From Komagataeibacter sp. FNDCR2 (GTDB lineage Bacteria > Pseudomonadota > Alphaproteobacteria > Acetobacterales > Acetobacteraceae): a DNA stretch of 64,000 nt. Position numbers and translations under genes: made by a program. The notes under the pieces are model-generated. The model made no database searches and was not told the origin of the DNA. It was given only the letters and a program-made list of their open reading frames with translations. Positions 19,320 to 29,249 of this stretch are shown one piece after another (the first letter of the stretch is position 1; the number at the start of each line of letters is the position of its first letter). The DNA lies in assembly GCF_021295395.1 (NCBI RefSeq), contig NZ_JAIWOU010000001.1, positions 2,558,501 through 2,622,500 on the forward strand. Direction: 5' to 3'.

Positions 19320-20156
19320 ATGACGGAACGGATCACCCTGGCGGACATGCACATGGTGGTGGCCATGATGCGGGCGGCGGCGAAGCGCCATGTCATGCCG
19401 TTCTTCCGCTGTCTCGACCGTGCCGATATCCGTAACAAGACCGGCCCGCTTGATATCGTGACCGTGGCGGACGAAGCCGCCGAGCGTGACCTGACGGAGG
19501 CCCTGCGCGCGGCATGGCCCGACGCGCTGGTGGTGGGGGAGGAAGCGGTCGCGGCCAACCCGCGTCTGCTGGATGGCCTGGCCACGGCGGCGCTGGCCTT
19601 CGTGATCGATCCGATCGACGGCACGGCGAATTTCGCCGCCGGGGTGCCGCTGTTCGGGGTCATGGTTTCGGTGGTGTCGCATGGGCAGGTTATCGGGGGC
19701 GCGATTGTCGATCCGGTATGCGACGTGGCGGTTCTGGCCGCGCGCGGCCACGGCGCGTGGCTTCAGGACACCCATGGGGCCGACCGTCGGCTGCATGTGG
19801 CCCCGGCTGTTCCGCCGCGTGAAATGTCGGGCAATGCCTCATGGCGCTACCTGCCGCCGCCGCTGCGCGAAATGGTGACGCGCAACCTGCCCAAGGTGGC
19901 GGGATCATGGGATTTCCGCTGTGCCGCGCATGAATACCTGATGCTGGTGGACGGGCGCTGCCATTTCCTGCTGTTCAACCGCACCCTGCCTTGGGACCAT
20001 CTGGCCGGATGGCTGATCCATGCCGAGGCCGGGGGCTACGCCGCCCGTTTCGATGGCACGTCCTACCGCGTGACGGATCACGGCGGCGGGCTGCTTTACG
20101 CGCCGGACCGGGCAAGCTGGCAGGCGCTGCATGACCTGCTGTTCGCCACGGCCTGA
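19320..20156 (+). CDS. hisN: Histidinol-phosphatase, inositol monophosphatase family (HisN)
   Basis: A 278-residue Mg-dependent phosphatase of the IMPase superfamily. Motifs are VVGEEA (metal-binding Glu), IDPIDGTANFAAG (metal-binding Asp pair) and the C-terminal LPWDHLAGWLIHAEAGGYAA. The HisN subgroup dephosphorylates histidinol phosphate in histidine synthesis, but the same fold also covers inositol and fructose-bisphosphate phosphatases, so the substrate is inferred. GGAGG at 19309-19313 supports ATG 19320; an in-frame upstream extension to 19179 would be Arg-rich and unlike the family. hisZ elsewhere in the window agrees with a split histidine pathway. Confidence 0.82.
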   Translation: MTERITLADMHMVVAMMRAAAKRHVMPFFRCLDRADIRNKTGPLDIVTVADEAAERDLTEALRAAWPDALVVGEEAVAANPRLLDGLATAALAFVIDPIDGTANFAAGVPLFGVMVSVVSHGQVIGGAIVDPVCDVAVLAARGHGAWLQDTHGADRRLHVAPAVPPREMSGNASWRYLPPPLREMVTRNLPKVAGSWDFRCAAHEYLMLVDGRCHFLLFNRTLPWDHLAGWLIHAEAGGYAARFDGTSYRVTDHGGGLLYAPDRASWQALHDLLFATA

Positions 20157-20179
20157 AGCGCGGGGCGTTCTGGCCGGCT

Positions 20180-20971
20180 TCAGGTAACGGGGGCCGTGCG
20201 TTCGCGGCGTTTGACGGTCTGCCAGCCGTCTTCCATGGTTTTTACGTCCACATCCGCCAGCGCCAGGCCGCGCGCGGCCAGATCGCGCTCCATCGCGGTG
20301 AAACGGCGGGTGAATTTGGCGTTGGCCTGACGCAGGCAGGCTTCGGGGTCCATGTCCAGCTTGCGGGCCAGCGTGGCCAGCGTGAACAGTACATCGCCCA
20401 GTTCATCGAATATCTTTTCGCGGTCGCCGCTTTCCAGTTCGACCTTCAGTTCGTCGATTTCCTCATCCACCTTGGCCGCCACTTCCGCCACGGTGTCCCA
20501 GTCAAAGCCGGTGCGGGCCGCGCGGGCGGACAGCTTGCGCGCGCGCAGCAGCGCGGGCAGGCCAACCGGCACGTCATCCAGCGTGCCGCCACGGTTGCGC
20601 GCCAGACGTTCGCGCGCCTTGCCATCTTCCCACTGGCCCGCGGTGCGCTCGCCCGCGCCAAACACATGGGGGTGGCGGCGGACCATCTTGTCGCCAATCA
20701 TGCGCGCGACCGTGGCGAAATCGAACAGGCCCTGCTCATCGGCCATCTGGGCGTGATAGACCACCTGCAACAGCAGGTCGCCCAGTTCATCGGGCAGGCT
20801 GTCCCAGTCCTCGCGCGCTATGGTGTCGGCCACCTCATAGGCTTCCTCGATGCTGTAGGGCGCGATGGAGGCGAAGTCCTGCTCCCGGTCCCACGGGCAG
20901 CCGGTGCGGGGGTCACGCAGGCGCGCCATGATGTCCAGCAGGCGTTGCAGGGCGGTCGCGGCATCTTGCAT
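20180..20971 (-). CDS. mazG: Nucleoside triphosphate pyrophosphohydrolase MazG
   Basis: A 263-residue all-alpha NTP pyrophosphohydrolase with two MazG repeats. The first has [29 protein letters not shown] and [16 protein letters not shown]; the second has [13 protein letters not shown] and [19 protein letters not shown]. The EExxE and ExxD metal-binding motifs are present in both. It hydrolyses noncanonical or surplus NTPs to NMP and pyrophosphate. The gene is convergent with hisN (23-base gap) and divergent from argC (97-base gap to its start). Confidence 0.95.
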   Translation of the reverse strand: MQDAATALQRLLDIMARLRDPRTGCPWDREQDFASIAPYSIEEAYEVADTIAREDWDSLPDELGDLLLQVVYHAQMADEQGLFDFATVARMIGDKMVRRHPHVFGAGERTAGQWEDGKARERLARNRGGTLDDVPVGLPALLRARKLSARAARTGFDWDTVAEVAAKVDEEIDELKVELESGDREKIFDELGDVLFTLATLARKLDMDPEACLRQANAKFTRRFTAMERDLAARGLALADVDVKTMEDGWQTVKRRERTAPVT

Positions 20972-21068
20972 GGGTGTGTTTCCTGCCTGTTTGTGTTGCG
21001 GTCATGCGCAGGTTTTGTATAGATCGCCCACCGCCCGGGCGGAACGTTTTTATCAGGACATACGGAAC

Positions 21069-22004
21069 ATGCGCAGCGACGGACAGGCGACGGTCTTTAT
21101 TGATGGCGAGGCAGGCACGACGGGGCTGGGCATCCGCAATCGCCTCGGGCGCCTGCCGGTCACGCTGCGCTCCATCGACCCTGAACGCCGCAAGGACCCG
21201 CAGGCCCGGCGCGAGATGATGGCGGCGGTGGATATCGTGATCCTGTGCCTGCCCGACGCGGCGGCGCGTGAAGCGGTGGCGATGGCCGACGCCATGGGGG
21301 ACGACGCCCCGCGCATTCTTGACGCCAGCACCGCCTTTCGCACCGATCCGGCATGGGCTTACGGCTTTCCCGAAATGGATGCGGACCAGCCCGCCGCCAT
21401 CCGCGCCGCCGCGCGCGTGTCCAATCCCGGCTGTTACCCGACGGGGCTGATCGGCCTGCTGCGCCCGCTGGTCCGCGCCGGGCTGGTCCCGGCGGATTAT
21501 CCGGTCAGCATCAACGCCGTAAGCGGCTACAGCGGCGGCGGTCGCGGCATGATCGAGGCGCATGAGCGCGATGGCGGCCCCGCCTTCGAGCTGTACGGGC
21601 TGGGGCTTGGGCACAAGCACATGCCGGAGATGGCGCTCTATGCCGGGCTTGCCCGCGCGCCGGTATTCGTGCCGTCAGTGGGGCATTTTCCGCAGGGCAT
21701 GATCGTGTCCGTGCCGCTGCATCTCGACCTTCTGCCCGGCCGGGTCCGCATGGCGGACCTGCATGCGGCCCTTGCCGCCCATTACCGGGGGTCCGACCGC
21801 ATTACGGTGGCCGAACCCTGCGCCAAACTGGTGGCCGATGCGCTGGCGGGCACCGACCGGATGGAGCTGCGGGTGCATGGCGATGACGCGCTGGGTCAGG
21901 TCGTGCTGACCGCGCGGCTGGACAATCTGGGCAAGGGCGCGTCGGGTGCCGCGCTGCAGAATGTGGCGCTGATGCTGGGGCTGGAGCCGCCGCCGCCAGT
22001 GTGA
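21069..22004 (+). CDS. argC: N-acetyl-gamma-glutamyl-phosphate reductase, type 2 (ArgC)
   Basis: A 311-residue enzyme for the third step of arginine synthesis, the NADPH-dependent reduction of N-acetylglutamyl phosphate. The start [19 protein letters not shown] and short length mark the type 2 family rather than the roughly 345-residue type 1. The catalytic Cys is in [26 protein letters not shown] and [14 protein letters not shown] are also visible. ATG 21069 begins immediately before the Rossmann strand; in-frame codons back to 20865 run inside mazG and were rejected. Confidence 0.93.
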   Translation: MRSDGQATVFIDGEAGTTGLGIRNRLGRLPVTLRSIDPERRKDPQARREMMAAVDIVILCLPDAAAREAVAMADAMGDDAPRILDASTAFRTDPAWAYGFPEMDADQPAAIRAAARVSNPGCYPTGLIGLLRPLVRAGLVPADYPVSINAVSGYSGGGRGMIEAHERDGGPAFELYGLGLGHKHMPEMALYAGLARAPVFVPSVGHFPQGMIVSVPLHLDLLPGRVRMADLHAALAAHYRGSDRITVAEPCAKLVADALAGTDRMELRVHGDDALGQVVLTARLDNLGKGASGAALQNVALMLGLEPPPPV

Positions 22005-22046
22005 TATAGCGGGTCCGCAAGACGTCCCTGGACTGATTGCCTGTAT

Positions 22047-22130
22047 GCGAGAGTGACGGAACGGTAGACGTAGTCGACTCAAAATCGACCGCCGAAAGGC
22101 ATAGGGGTTCGAATCCCCTCTCTCGTACCA
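22047..22130 (+). tRNA. tRNA-Leu (anticodon CAA)
   Basis: The acceptor arm GCGAGAG (22047-22053) pairs with CTCTCGT (22120-22126), with one G-T wobble. The anticodon stem GTCGA/TCGAC encloses the loop CTCAAAA with anticodon CAA (Leu, codon UUG). A long variable arm (GCCGAAAGGC region) marks a class II tRNA. The T arm is GGGG-TTCGAAT-CCCC, and the CCA end is encoded (22128-22130). Length 84. Confidence 0.97.
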
Positions 22131-22188
22131 CAGTCTGGCGCACCGGCGCGCGGTGTTGCCCTTCCTTGCCCGTGTCGTGAACAGGACG

Positions 22189-23370
22189 ATGTCTCCCTTG
22201 CCTGATCCCCTTACTGCCAAGCCGTCCGCGCGGCCTGCCAATCCGTGTTTTTCTTCCGGTCCCTGCGCCAAGCGGCCCGGCTGGTCGCTCGATGCGCTGT
22301 CGGATGCGCTGGTGGGGCGCTCGCACCGTTCGACGGAAGGGCGCGCGCGCCTGAACGAGGTCATTACCCGTTCAAAGGCCATCCTCGGCATGCCGGAGGA
22401 CTGGGTGCTGGGCATCGTGCCGGCGTCGGATACGGGTGCGGTGGAAATGGTGCTGTGGTCCATCCTTGGTTCCCGCCCGGTGGACGTGCTGGCGTTCGAG
22501 AGTTTCTCCGCCACATGGGCCAATGACATCATTGCCCAGCTCCAGTTGCCCGATGCCCGCGTGCTCAAGGCCGATTACGGTGAAATCCCCGATCTGGCGC
22601 AGGTGGACTGGGCGCGCGACGTGGTGCTGACATGGAACGGCACGACATCCGGCGCGCGCCTGCCTTATGACGCCGCCATTCCCACCGTGCGCGACGGGCT
22701 GGTGATCTGTGACGCGACATCCGCCGCCTTCGCCATGGACCTGCCGTGGGAGAAGCTGGATGTCGTGACCTGGTCGTGGCAGAAGGTGCTGGGGGGCGAA
22801 GCCGCCCACGGCATGCTGGCGCTGTCGCCCCGCGCGGTCGAACGGCTGGTCTCCACGCCCGCGCCGCGCGCGCTGCCCAAGATCTTCCGCCTGACGGATA
22901 AAAAGGGCCTGATCGCGGGCATCTTCCGGGGTGATACGATCAACACGCCCTCCATGCTGTGCGTGGAAGATGCGCTCGATGGCCTGAAATGGGCCGAAAG
23001 CCTTGGCGGGCTGAAGGGGCTGATCGCGCGCAGCGAAGCCAACCTCGCCACCATCGCAGAATGGGAAGCGAAGTCCGACTGGGCGCGGTTCCTTGCTCCC
23101 GATCCCCATCACCGCTCCAGCACCGCCATCTGCCTGCGTATTGTCGCGCCGTGGTTTACCGCGCTGGACCACGCGGGCCAGACGGCGGCGGCCAAGAAGA
23201 TCGTCTCCCTGCTGGGCGGGGAAGGGGTGGCGATGGATGTGGGCAGTTACCGCGACGCACCGCCCGGCCTGCGGCTGTGGGGTGGGGCGACGGTGGAAGC
23301 CGCCGACCTGCGGGCCGTCCTGCCCTGGCTTGACTGGGCCTATGCACAGGTTCACCGCGAACACGCCTGA
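22189..23370 (+). CDS. serC: Phosphoserine aminotransferase (SerC)
   Basis: A 393-residue PLP class V aminotransferase for serine synthesis. It converts 3-phosphohydroxypyruvate and glutamate to phosphoserine. The start [17 protein letters not shown], then [17 protein letters not shown], the [13 protein letters not shown] segment and [16 protein letters not shown] with the PLP-binding Lys match the alphaproteobacterial/Methanosarcina-type SerC subfamily. ATG 22189 has ACAGGA upstream. It lies just after tRNA-Leu, and hisZ follows after 73 bases. Confidence 0.93.
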   Translation: MSPLPDPLTAKPSARPANPCFSSGPCAKRPGWSLDALSDALVGRSHRSTEGRARLNEVITRSKAILGMPEDWVLGIVPASDTGAVEMVLWSILGSRPVDVLAFESFSATWANDIIAQLQLPDARVLKADYGEIPDLAQVDWARDVVLTWNGTTSGARLPYDAAIPTVRDGLVICDATSAAFAMDLPWEKLDVVTWSWQKVLGGEAAHGMLALSPRAVERLVSTPAPRALPKIFRLTDKKGLIAGIFRGDTINTPSMLCVEDALDGLKWAESLGGLKGLIARSEANLATIAEWEAKSDWARFLAPDPHHRSSTAICLRIVAPWFTALDHAGQTAAAKKIVSLLGGEGVAMDVGSYRDAPPGLRLWGGATVEAADLRAVLPWLDWAYAQVHREHA

Positions 23371-23443
23371 AGCGCGCCCGCTTTCCTGCCAGATCCACCC
23401 TGTTCCGGCCTGTCGGCGGCAGGGTGCAGCACAAGGCCCAGAT

Positions 23444-24595
23444 ATGACTGATGACCCGCCGTTCAATCCCGCGCTGCTGCCTGCCGGATTCGTGGACAGG
23501 CTCCCCCCCGAAGCCGAGGCCGAGGCCGCCGGTATCGCGACGCTGATGCATGTGTTCGCGGCCCATGGTTATGACCGCGTGACGCCGCCACTGCTGGAAT
23601 TCGAGGAAACGCTGCTGTCCGGCGCGGGGTCCGCCGTGGCGGAACAGACCTTCCGCCTGATGGACCCGGACACACGGCGCATGATGGCGCTCCGGCCCGA
23701 CATGACGCCGCAGATCGCCCGCATCGCGGCCACCAGGCTGCCCGACGTGCCGCGCCCGCTGCGCCTGGCCTATGCGGGGCCATGCATTCTCATGACCAGC
23801 AACCGGGGCGATGGTGACCGCCAGATCACGCAGGCCGGAGTGGAACTGATCGGGCCGGACCGCCCGGAAGCGGATGCGGAAATCGTCGCCATCGCGGCGG
23901 AATGTCTGGCCACGTTGCAGGTGCGGGGCGTGTCGTTCGACCTGACCATGCCCGCGCTCACCACCGCGCTGCTGGATGCGGGCGGGTTTGACGGGCATGT
24001 GCGCGGCATGCTCATGCGCGCGCTGGACCGCAAGGACGCGGCGGCGGTGGCCCGCCATGGGGGCGAACTGGCCGCCGTGCTGATCCGCCTTCTGCATGTC
24101 GCGGGCCCCGCGCAGGGCGCGCTTGCGGAACTGGCGGCGGTTGACCTGCCGCACGCCGCGCGCGTGCTGAGTGAAAGGCTGGCCGCGACCGTCGCGGCGA
24201 TCGAGGCCCGCGTGCCCGGTATCCGCCTGACGGTGGACCCGGTGGAGTTCCGGGGCTGGCAGTACCATACCGGCGTGTGCGTAAGCGTGTACGCGGCCGG
24301 ACAGCGCGAGGAGCTGGGCCGCGGTGGCCGCTACCTGTCCAATAATGACGAACCGGCCTGTGGCCTGACATTGCGGCCGGACATCATCCTGCGCGCGGCC
24401 CCCGCGCTGCCCAGCCGCACGCGGGTCTTCCTGCCATGGGGCACGGCGGCGGAAGTCGGCGCGGCCCTGCGCGCGGGAGGGTACGCCACCGTGGGCGCGC
24501 TGGGGCCGGATGGGGATGCGCGCGCCGAGGCCGCGCGGCTGTCCTGCCCGCTGATTGTGGTTGATGGTCAGGCCGTCGCGGTGGGCGACGCCTGA
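23444..24595 (+). CDS. hisZ: ATP phosphoribosyltransferase regulatory subunit HisZ
   Basis: A 383-residue class II histidyl-tRNA synthetase-like protein without the anticodon-binding domain. Motif 2-like segments are [19 protein letters not shown] and [22 protein letters not shown]; the C-terminal histidine-binding element is [16 protein letters not shown] and GRGGRY. HisZ forms the regulatory complex with the short-form HisG for the first step of histidine synthesis; hisG is not in the window. ATG 23444 is chosen because the in-frame upstream extension overlaps serC. purA follows after 82 bases. Confidence 0.92.
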   Translation: MTDDPPFNPALLPAGFVDRLPPEAEAEAAGIATLMHVFAAHGYDRVTPPLLEFEETLLSGAGSAVAEQTFRLMDPDTRRMMALRPDMTPQIARIAATRLPDVPRPLRLAYAGPCILMTSNRGDGDRQITQAGVELIGPDRPEADAEIVAIAAECLATLQVRGVSFDLTMPALTTALLDAGGFDGHVRGMLMRALDRKDAAAVARHGGELAAVLIRLLHVAGPAQGALAELAAVDLPHAARVLSERLAATVAAIEARVPGIRLTVDPVEFRGWQYHTGVCVSVYAAGQREELGRGGRYLSNNDEPACGLTLRPDIILRAAPALPSRTRVFLPWGTAAEVGAALRAGGYATVGALGPDGDARAEAARLSCPLIVVDGQAVAVGDA

Positions 24596-24677
24596 TTTCG
24601 CGGTTGATTTTCTTACGAGCAAGATTTTTCCGGCTGGCCGCGCCGTGGCCACCGGGCAGCATATCAAGGAGCATGAA

Positions 24678-25967
24678 ATGTCCAACGTCACCGTGATCGG
24701 CACCCAGTGGGGTGACGAGGGCAAGGGGAAGATCGTGGACTGGCTGGCCAGCCGGGCCGATGTGGTCGTGCGCTTCCAGGGTGGCCATAACGCGGGCCAT
24801 ACGCTGGTGGTGGGCGAACAGACCTACAAGCTGTCGCTGCTGCCCTCGGGTCTTGTGCGTGGCAAGACGGGCGTGATCGGCAATGGCGTGGTGGTTGACC
24901 CCGAAGCCCTGCTCAAGGAAATCGACCGCGTGACGGCGCAGGGCCTGACGGTCACGCCCGAGACGCTGAAGATCGCGGAAAACGCGCCGCTGATCCTGCC
25001 CGTGCATGGCGCGCTGGACCGTGCGCGTGAAGCCGCCCGGGGGGAGCGCAAGATCGGCACGACCGGGCGCGGCATCGGCCCCGCCTATGAGGACAAGGTG
25101 GCCCGCCGCGCCATCCGCCTGTGCGACCTGGCCGAGCCGGAAACACTGGACTGGAAGCTTGATGAACTGCTTCTGCACCATAACACGCTACTCAAGGGGC
25201 TGGGTGCGGATACCTTCACCAAGGCCGAACTGCTGGACTTCCTGAACACGGTCGCCCCGCGCGTGCTGCCCTACATGGCCCCGGTATGGGATCTGCTTGA
25301 TGACAGCCGCCGCAGTGGCGCGCGCATCCTGTTCGAAGGCGCGCAGGCGGTCATGCTGGATGTGGACCATGGCACCTATCCGTTCGTGACCAGCTCCAAT
25401 ACGGTCGCCGCCAATGCCGGGACCGGCGCGGGTGTCGGCCCGACCAGCATCGGTTTCGTGCTGGGCATTGCCAAGGCCTACACCACCCGCGTGGGTGAGG
25501 GGCCCTTCCCCAGCGAACTGCATGACGAGATGGGGCGCATACTGGGTGAACGCGGGCATGAATTCGGCACCGTGACGGGCCGCCCGCGCCGGTGTGGCTG
25601 GTTCGATGCCGTGCTGGTGCGCCGCGCCGTGCGCGTGGGGGGCGTGAACGGTCTGGCCCTGACCAAGCTGGATGTGCTCGACGGGCTCAAGGAAATCCGC
25701 ATCTGCGTCGGCTACGAGCTTGATGGCAAGACCACGAAGCATTTCCCTTCCGCCCCCGGTGCGCAGCAGCGCATCCGCCCGGTGTTCGAGACGCTGGAAG
25801 GCTGGGAAGACAGCACGCGGGGCGCGCGCTCCTGGGCTGACCTGCCGGCCCAGGCCATCAAATATGTCCGCCGGATCGAGGAACTGGTCGAAGCGCCGGT
25901 CACCCTGCTGTCCACCAGCCCCGAACGTGACGACACCATCCTGATGCGCGATCCGTTCGAGGACTGA
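24678..25967 (+). CDS. purA: Adenylosuccinate synthetase (PurA)
   Basis: A 429-residue GTP-dependent enzyme joining IMP and aspartate on the way to AMP. The N-terminal [20 protein letters not shown] holds the P-loop and catalytic Asp. [52 protein letters not shown] and [10 protein letters not shown] follow in the family order. AAGGAG at 24666-24671 precedes ATG 24678, which excludes an in-frame ATG further upstream. A copy of the dispersed double-hairpin repeat lies 42 bases downstream and may serve as its terminator. Confidence 0.97.
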   Translation: MSNVTVIGTQWGDEGKGKIVDWLASRADVVVRFQGGHNAGHTLVVGEQTYKLSLLPSGLVRGKTGVIGNGVVVDPEALLKEIDRVTAQGLTVTPETLKIAENAPLILPVHGALDRAREAARGERKIGTTGRGIGPAYEDKVARRAIRLCDLAEPETLDWKLDELLLHHNTLLKGLGADTFTKAELLDFLNTVAPRVLPYMAPVWDLLDDSRRSGARILFEGAQAVMLDVDHGTYPFVTSSNTVAANAGTGAGVGPTSIGFVLGIAKAYTTRVGEGPFPSELHDEMGRILGERGHEFGTVTGRPRRCGWFDAVLVRRAVRVGGVNGLALTKLDVLDGLKEIRICVGYELDGKTTKHFPSAPGAQQRIRPVFETLEGWEDSTRGARSWADLPAQAIKYVRRIEELVEAPVTLLSTSPERDDTILMRDPFED

Positions 25968-26009
25968 TCGCCTTCGCCATGGTGCCTGTAAATGGCCGTT
26001 CCTGAATAG

Positions 26010-26082
26010 GTTTCTGGGCGCCGCCTTTTTTCAAAAAGGCGGCGTTTCCTGAAGCTTTTTGAAAAAAGCTTCACCAAAAACT
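26010..26082 (-). repeat. Dispersed double-hairpin (REP-like) repeat, copy 1
   Basis: Two adjacent stem-loops: CGCCGCCTTTTT (26019-26030) with AAAAAGGCGGCG (26033-26044), and GAAGCTTTTT (26051-26060) with AAAAAGCTTC (26063-26072). These are flanked by GTTTCTGGG on one side and ACCAAAAACTT on the other. The same unit recurs at 29615-29690 and 63540-63621 in the other orientation. It sits between purA and the rpoH terminator. Each hairpin ends in a T run in one direction, so it can act as a terminator. Confidence 0.85.
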
Positions 26083-26113
26083 TCCTTAGGATTTGCGTAA
26101 TACGCCCTAAAGG

Positions 26114-26149
26114 AAAAGCCCCGCACGCTTCTGGCGTTGCGGGGCTTTT
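26114..26149. terminator. Intrinsic terminator of rpoH
   Basis: AAAAGCCCCGCA (26114-26125) pairs with TGCGGGGCTTTT (26138-26149) around a 12-base loop, with A and T runs at the stem base, so it can act on both strands. It lies 20 bases past the rpoH stop codon on the minus strand and beyond the purA-side repeat on the plus strand. Confidence 0.85.
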
Positions 26150-26169
26150 TGCAGGGCAGGGGTGGGGCG

Positions 26170-27066
26170 TCAGGCAGGCGCCTGTTCGGCATGGCTGGCG
26201 CGCCGGGTGGCGACTTCCGCCTTCATTGCGGCCTGTACCTTTTCAAAGGCCCGGACCTCGATCTGGCGCACCCGCTCGCGCGAGATGTTGTACACGTGGG
26301 AGAGTTCCTCCAGCGTGGCCGGTTCGTCCTTCAGCCTGCGTTCGGTCAGGATGTGGCGCTCACGATCGTTCAGCGACTTCATGGCGTTGGCCAGAAGCGC
26401 CTGCCTGCCGGACAGTTCCTCGCTTTCGGCAAGGGTTTCTTCCTGGTTGTCGGTGTTGTCCACCAGCCAGTCCTGCCATTCCCCCTCCCCATCCAGCCGC
26501 AGGGGGGCGTTCAGGCTGTGGTCCGGGGCGGCGAGCCTGCGGTTCATGTTGACCACGTCCTGCTCCGGCACGCCGAGGGACTGCGCGATCTTGTTGACCT
26601 GCTCGGGCGGCAGGTCGCCATCATCAATGGCCTGCATCTGCCCCTTCAGGCGACGCAGGTTGAAGAACAGTTTTTTCTGCGCGGCGGTGGTGCCGATCTT
26701 GACCAGCGACCAGCTATGCAGAATATATTCCTGTATTGCCGCGCGGATCCACCACATGGCGTAGGTGGCCAGACGGAAGCCACGATCGGGGTCGAAGCGG
26801 CGCACGGCCTGCATCATCCCGATATTGCCTTCGCTGATCAGTTCGCCCACGGGCAGGCCATAGCCGCGATAGCCCATGGCGATCTTGGCGACGAGCCGCA
26901 GGTGGGATGTGACAAGTTTATGCGCGGCTTCGGTATCGCCCTTGTCCTTCCACAGGTGCGACAGGCGAAGCTCCTCCTCCGGGGAGAGCATGGGGAATTT
27001 GCGGATGTCCCGAAGATATTTGGACAGGTTGTTCTCGGGACCGGAAATGAGAGCAGAAGAGGCCAT
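26170..27066 (-). CDS. rpoH: Heat-shock sigma factor RpoH (sigma-32)
   Basis: A 298-residue group 3-like sigma factor. Region 1.2/2.1 begins YLRDIRKFPMLSPEEELRL; region 2 has HLRLVAKIAMGYRGYGLPVGELISEGNIGMMQAVRRFDP (core binding) and FRLATYAMWWIRAAIQEYI (-10 recognition). The RpoH box reads QKKLFFNLRR, diagnostic for sigma-32 and its chaperone/FtsH control. Region 4.2 ends with LEELSHVYNISRERVRQIEVRAFEKV. Targets should include htpG in this window, whose upstream region has a sigma-32-like promoter. A 241-base leader separates it from rluD. Confidence 0.96.
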   Translation of the reverse strand: MASSALISGPENNLSKYLRDIRKFPMLSPEEELRLSHLWKDKGDTEAAHKLVTSHLRLVAKIAMGYRGYGLPVGELISEGNIGMMQAVRRFDPDRGFRLATYAMWWIRAAIQEYILHSWSLVKIGTTAAQKKLFFNLRRLKGQMQAIDDGDLPPEQVNKIAQSLGVPEQDVVNMNRRLAAPDHSLNAPLRLDGEGEWQDWLVDNTDNQEETLAESEELSGRQALLANAMKSLNDRERHILTERRLKDEPATLEELSHVYNISRERVRQIEVRAFEKVQAAMKAEVATRRASHAEQAPA

Positions 27067-27307
27067 GGTAACGGACTCCTGTTCCAGAGGGATGGATAGC
27101 GGTGATCCGGATCAACGTGAATGTGACCGACCGGGTTGCATCATCACTCTGATAGACGCACGACTGGACTTCTCACGTCCCCATATAGAACCCCCGTCAT
27201 GGGCAGTCTTATACAGGACGTCCAGTTAGCCTGGGGGCGTCGGCCCCGGCAAACAATCATGGAACATAGTGATTTTGGGCCTGTTTGTCAATAAATATGC
27301 ATCCGGA

Positions 27308-28279
27308 CTACGCAATATTGGCCAGAAGCTCACGGAAATCGGGCGGGGGCGCGGTCTCGAACAGCATCTCCGCGCCACTGCGCGGGTGAATGAAGCCCAG
27401 CCGGCGGGCATGCAGCGCCTGGCGGGCGAAATCCAGCGCCGCTGCCCGCGCCGGGGCGGGCAGGCCGCGCGCGGCGGCGGGAATGCGGCGCAGATAGACC
27501 GGATCCCCCACCAGCGCGTGGCCCGCATGGGCGAAGTGAACCCGGATCTGGTGCGTGCGCCCGGTGGCCAGCCTGCACTCCACATGCGCCAGGCCACCGT
27601 GGAAGGTGTCCAGAATACGGTAATGCGTCAGTGCCGCCTTGCCGCCGCCATTGGCGATGACCGCCATGCGCTTGCGGTCGCGCCGGTCACGCCCGATCGC
27701 GCCATCGAACGAACCGTGGGCGGGAGAGGGAATGCCCCAGCATATGGCCTGGTACGCCCGGTCGATCCGGCGTTCGGCAAAGGCGAGGGAGAGCGCCTGA
27801 TGCGCCATTTCGGTCTTGGCCGCGACCATGATACCCGATGTATCCTTGTCCAGCCGATGCACGATACCGGGCCGCTTCTCCCCGCCGATGCCGGTCAGCC
27901 CCTCGCCGCAATGTGCTAAAAGCGCGTTGACCAGCGTGCCGTCCTCGTTTCCCGGGGCGGGGTGGACGACCATGCCCGCAGGCTTGTCCAGCACGATCAG
28001 GTCCCGGTCCTCGAACAGGACGGTCAGGGGAAGATCCTGCCCCTGCGGCGTGGCGGGGATTGCGGGGGGGAGATGAATTTCATAACACATTCCCGCCCGC
28101 ACCGGTTCCGCCGGATCGCGGAGCGGACTGCCATTGCGCGACAGGTGGCCACTTTCCATAAGGGACTTGACGCGTGAACGTGACAGCGTCGGCATCGCAT
28201 TGGCGATGAAGCGGTCGGTGCGCTGGCCCGCGTCGTCCGCCGTGGCGATGACAGGGGCAGGGGGGGCGGTGTCGGTCAT
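27308..28279 (-). CDS. rluD: 23S rRNA pseudouridine synthase RluD
   Basis: A 323-residue RluA-family enzyme. It has an N-terminal S4 domain (QRTDRFIANAMPTLSRSRVKSLMESGHL), the catalytic motif HRLDKDTSGIMVAAKT with Asp144, and GRTHQIRVHFAHAGHALVGDPVY in the C-terminal half. The placement directly upstream of rpoH on the same strand is common in alphaproteobacteria and supports RluD, which modifies helix 69 of 23S rRNA. The gene is divergent from a small membrane protein gene 48 bases away. Confidence 0.9.
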   Translation of the reverse strand: MTDTAPPAPVIATADDAGQRTDRFIANAMPTLSRSRVKSLMESGHLSRNGSPLRDPAEPVRAGMCYEIHLPPAIPATPQGQDLPLTVLFEDRDLIVLDKPAGMVVHPAPGNEDGTLVNALLAHCGEGLTGIGGEKRPGIVHRLDKDTSGIMVAAKTEMAHQALSLAFAERRIDRAYQAICWGIPSPAHGSFDGAIGRDRRDRKRMAVIANGGGKAALTHYRILDTFHGGLAHVECRLATGRTHQIRVHFAHAGHALVGDPVYLRRIPAAARGLPAPARAAALDFARQALHARRLGFIHPRSGAEMLFETAPPPDFRELLANIA

Positions 28280-28327
28280 GGCATGTATCTATCGGAAAAA
28301 ACGGTATTCGGGAACGGAAAGCACATA

Positions 28328-28681
28328 ATGGAAAAACAGGGATCGCGCGCGCTGCTGGCTGCGGTGATCGGTATGGGGGTGCTGCTGTTCATCGGCTCCC
28401 TGGGGCTGGTGGGCGTGCTGGTGCACCGGATGATGCACCCGCAGGCCACACAACAGGCCGCGACGGCCCATCTGGCCGCGCCAGTGGCGGTCACGGCGGG
28501 TGCGGGGGGATATGGTGACCTGACGCTGGATGAACCGTCCGGCACCCGCATTGAATCCGTTGCGGTGCGCCCGGATGGAATGGTTGTGGCCGTACTGGCG
28601 GGTGGTGATCGCGCCGGGCGGATCATTATATGGGATCCGGCGGGGCAGCGCGTCGTGGCGCGTCTTGTGCTCGCGCCCTGA
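28328..28681 (+). CDS. Small membrane-anchored protein, DUF6476-like
   Basis: A 117-residue protein with a single N-terminal membrane helix (ALLAAVIGMGVLLFIGSLGLVGVLV, residues 8-32) and a small beta-rich extracytoplasmic domain (GTRIESVAVRPDGMVVAVLAGGDRAGRIIIWDPAGQRVVARLVL). The location divergent from rluD and next to rpoH is the conserved alphaproteobacterial context of DUF6476 proteins, whose function is unknown. ATG 28328 begins right before the membrane helix; an in-frame ATG at 28283 would add 15 residues. Confidence 0.65.
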   Translation: MEKQGSRALLAAVIGMGVLLFIGSLGLVGVLVHRMMHPQATQQAATAHLAAPVAVTAGAGGYGDLTLDEPSGTRIESVAVRPDGMVVAVLAGGDRAGRIIIWDPAGQRVVARLVLAP

Positions 28682-28705
28682 GCCGGGGCGGCAGGAAAAA
28701 CGGAG

Positions 28706-28736
28706 GCCGCCCATTCTTGCTCTTGCAATGGGCGGC
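28706..28736 (+). other. Hairpin after the DUF6476-like gene
   Basis: GCCGCCCATT (28706-28715) and AATGGGCGGC (28727-28736) form a 10-base-pair stem with an 11-base loop, 25 bases past the stop codon and just before tRNA-Glu. There is no T run, so factor-independent termination is uncertain. Confidence 0.35.
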
Positions 28737-28765
28737 GGGATCACATAGAAGCGGCGTCGGCCCTG

Positions 28766-28841
28766 GTCCCGTTCGTCTAGAGGCCTAGGACACCGCCCTC
28801 TCACGGCGGCAACACGGGTTCGAATCCCGTACGGGACGCCA
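28766..28841 (+). tRNA. tRNA-Glu (anticodon CTC)
   Basis: The acceptor arm GTCCCGT (28766-28772) pairs with ACGGGAC (28831-28837). The anticodon stem CCGCC/GGCGG encloses CTCTCAC with anticodon CTC (Glu, codon GAG). The T arm is CGGG-TTCGAAT-CCCG, with discriminator G and an encoded CCA end. Length 76. The AT-rich, gene-poor stretch before the cellulose locus begins immediately after it; no duplicated 3'-end fragment (att site) was found in the window. Confidence 0.97.
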
Positions 28842-29249
28842 TTGATATTCCGATGACCGGGAATATCCGCATGAAGGGCGATGTATTTCGTTTCATGACT
28901 GAATATGACCAGCAGGCTTTGTCCCGCATGGTGCCTGTGTTCGCGCCGCTTTCCTTCGCGCGCATGGTATAATCACCCGTGCGGCAGGTCGGTCTGTAGT
29001 TATTGGGCGCTCATGTTATTGATAATCGTGATGTTATCTGGATGGGTGTAGGGTCAGGCATGGTAATTCCGGCAAATAATTTCCGGTAATTATTGTACAG
29101 GGCATAAATTTATTTCCAGATTTCGGGTATTAAAATTCATTAATGAAACGGAAACCTGAAACTCCCCCAAAATATCAATGTTTATCCGGGGCTCCTGAAA
29201 AGGATTGTCCCGCTGAAAGACGCTTCTGGTATCAAGGATGGAGTTCAAG
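28842..29249 (+). other. Gene-poor region after tRNA-Glu
   Basis: There is no convincing gene here. The first 130 bases are GC-rich and contain a 33-codon frame (from the ATG near 28871 to the TAA near 28972) without a recognisable product. From about 29000 the sequence turns AT-rich. A palindrome AATAATT/AATTATT lies at 29075-29094 around TCCGGT. The 3' end holds the ribosome site of the small membrane peptide gene. Confidence 0.5.

Noticed and set aside
28871-28972. A 33-codon frame after tRNA-Glu and a 22-codon frame at 29862
   Set aside because: Both are too short, without a convincing ribosome site, membrane helix or known family.
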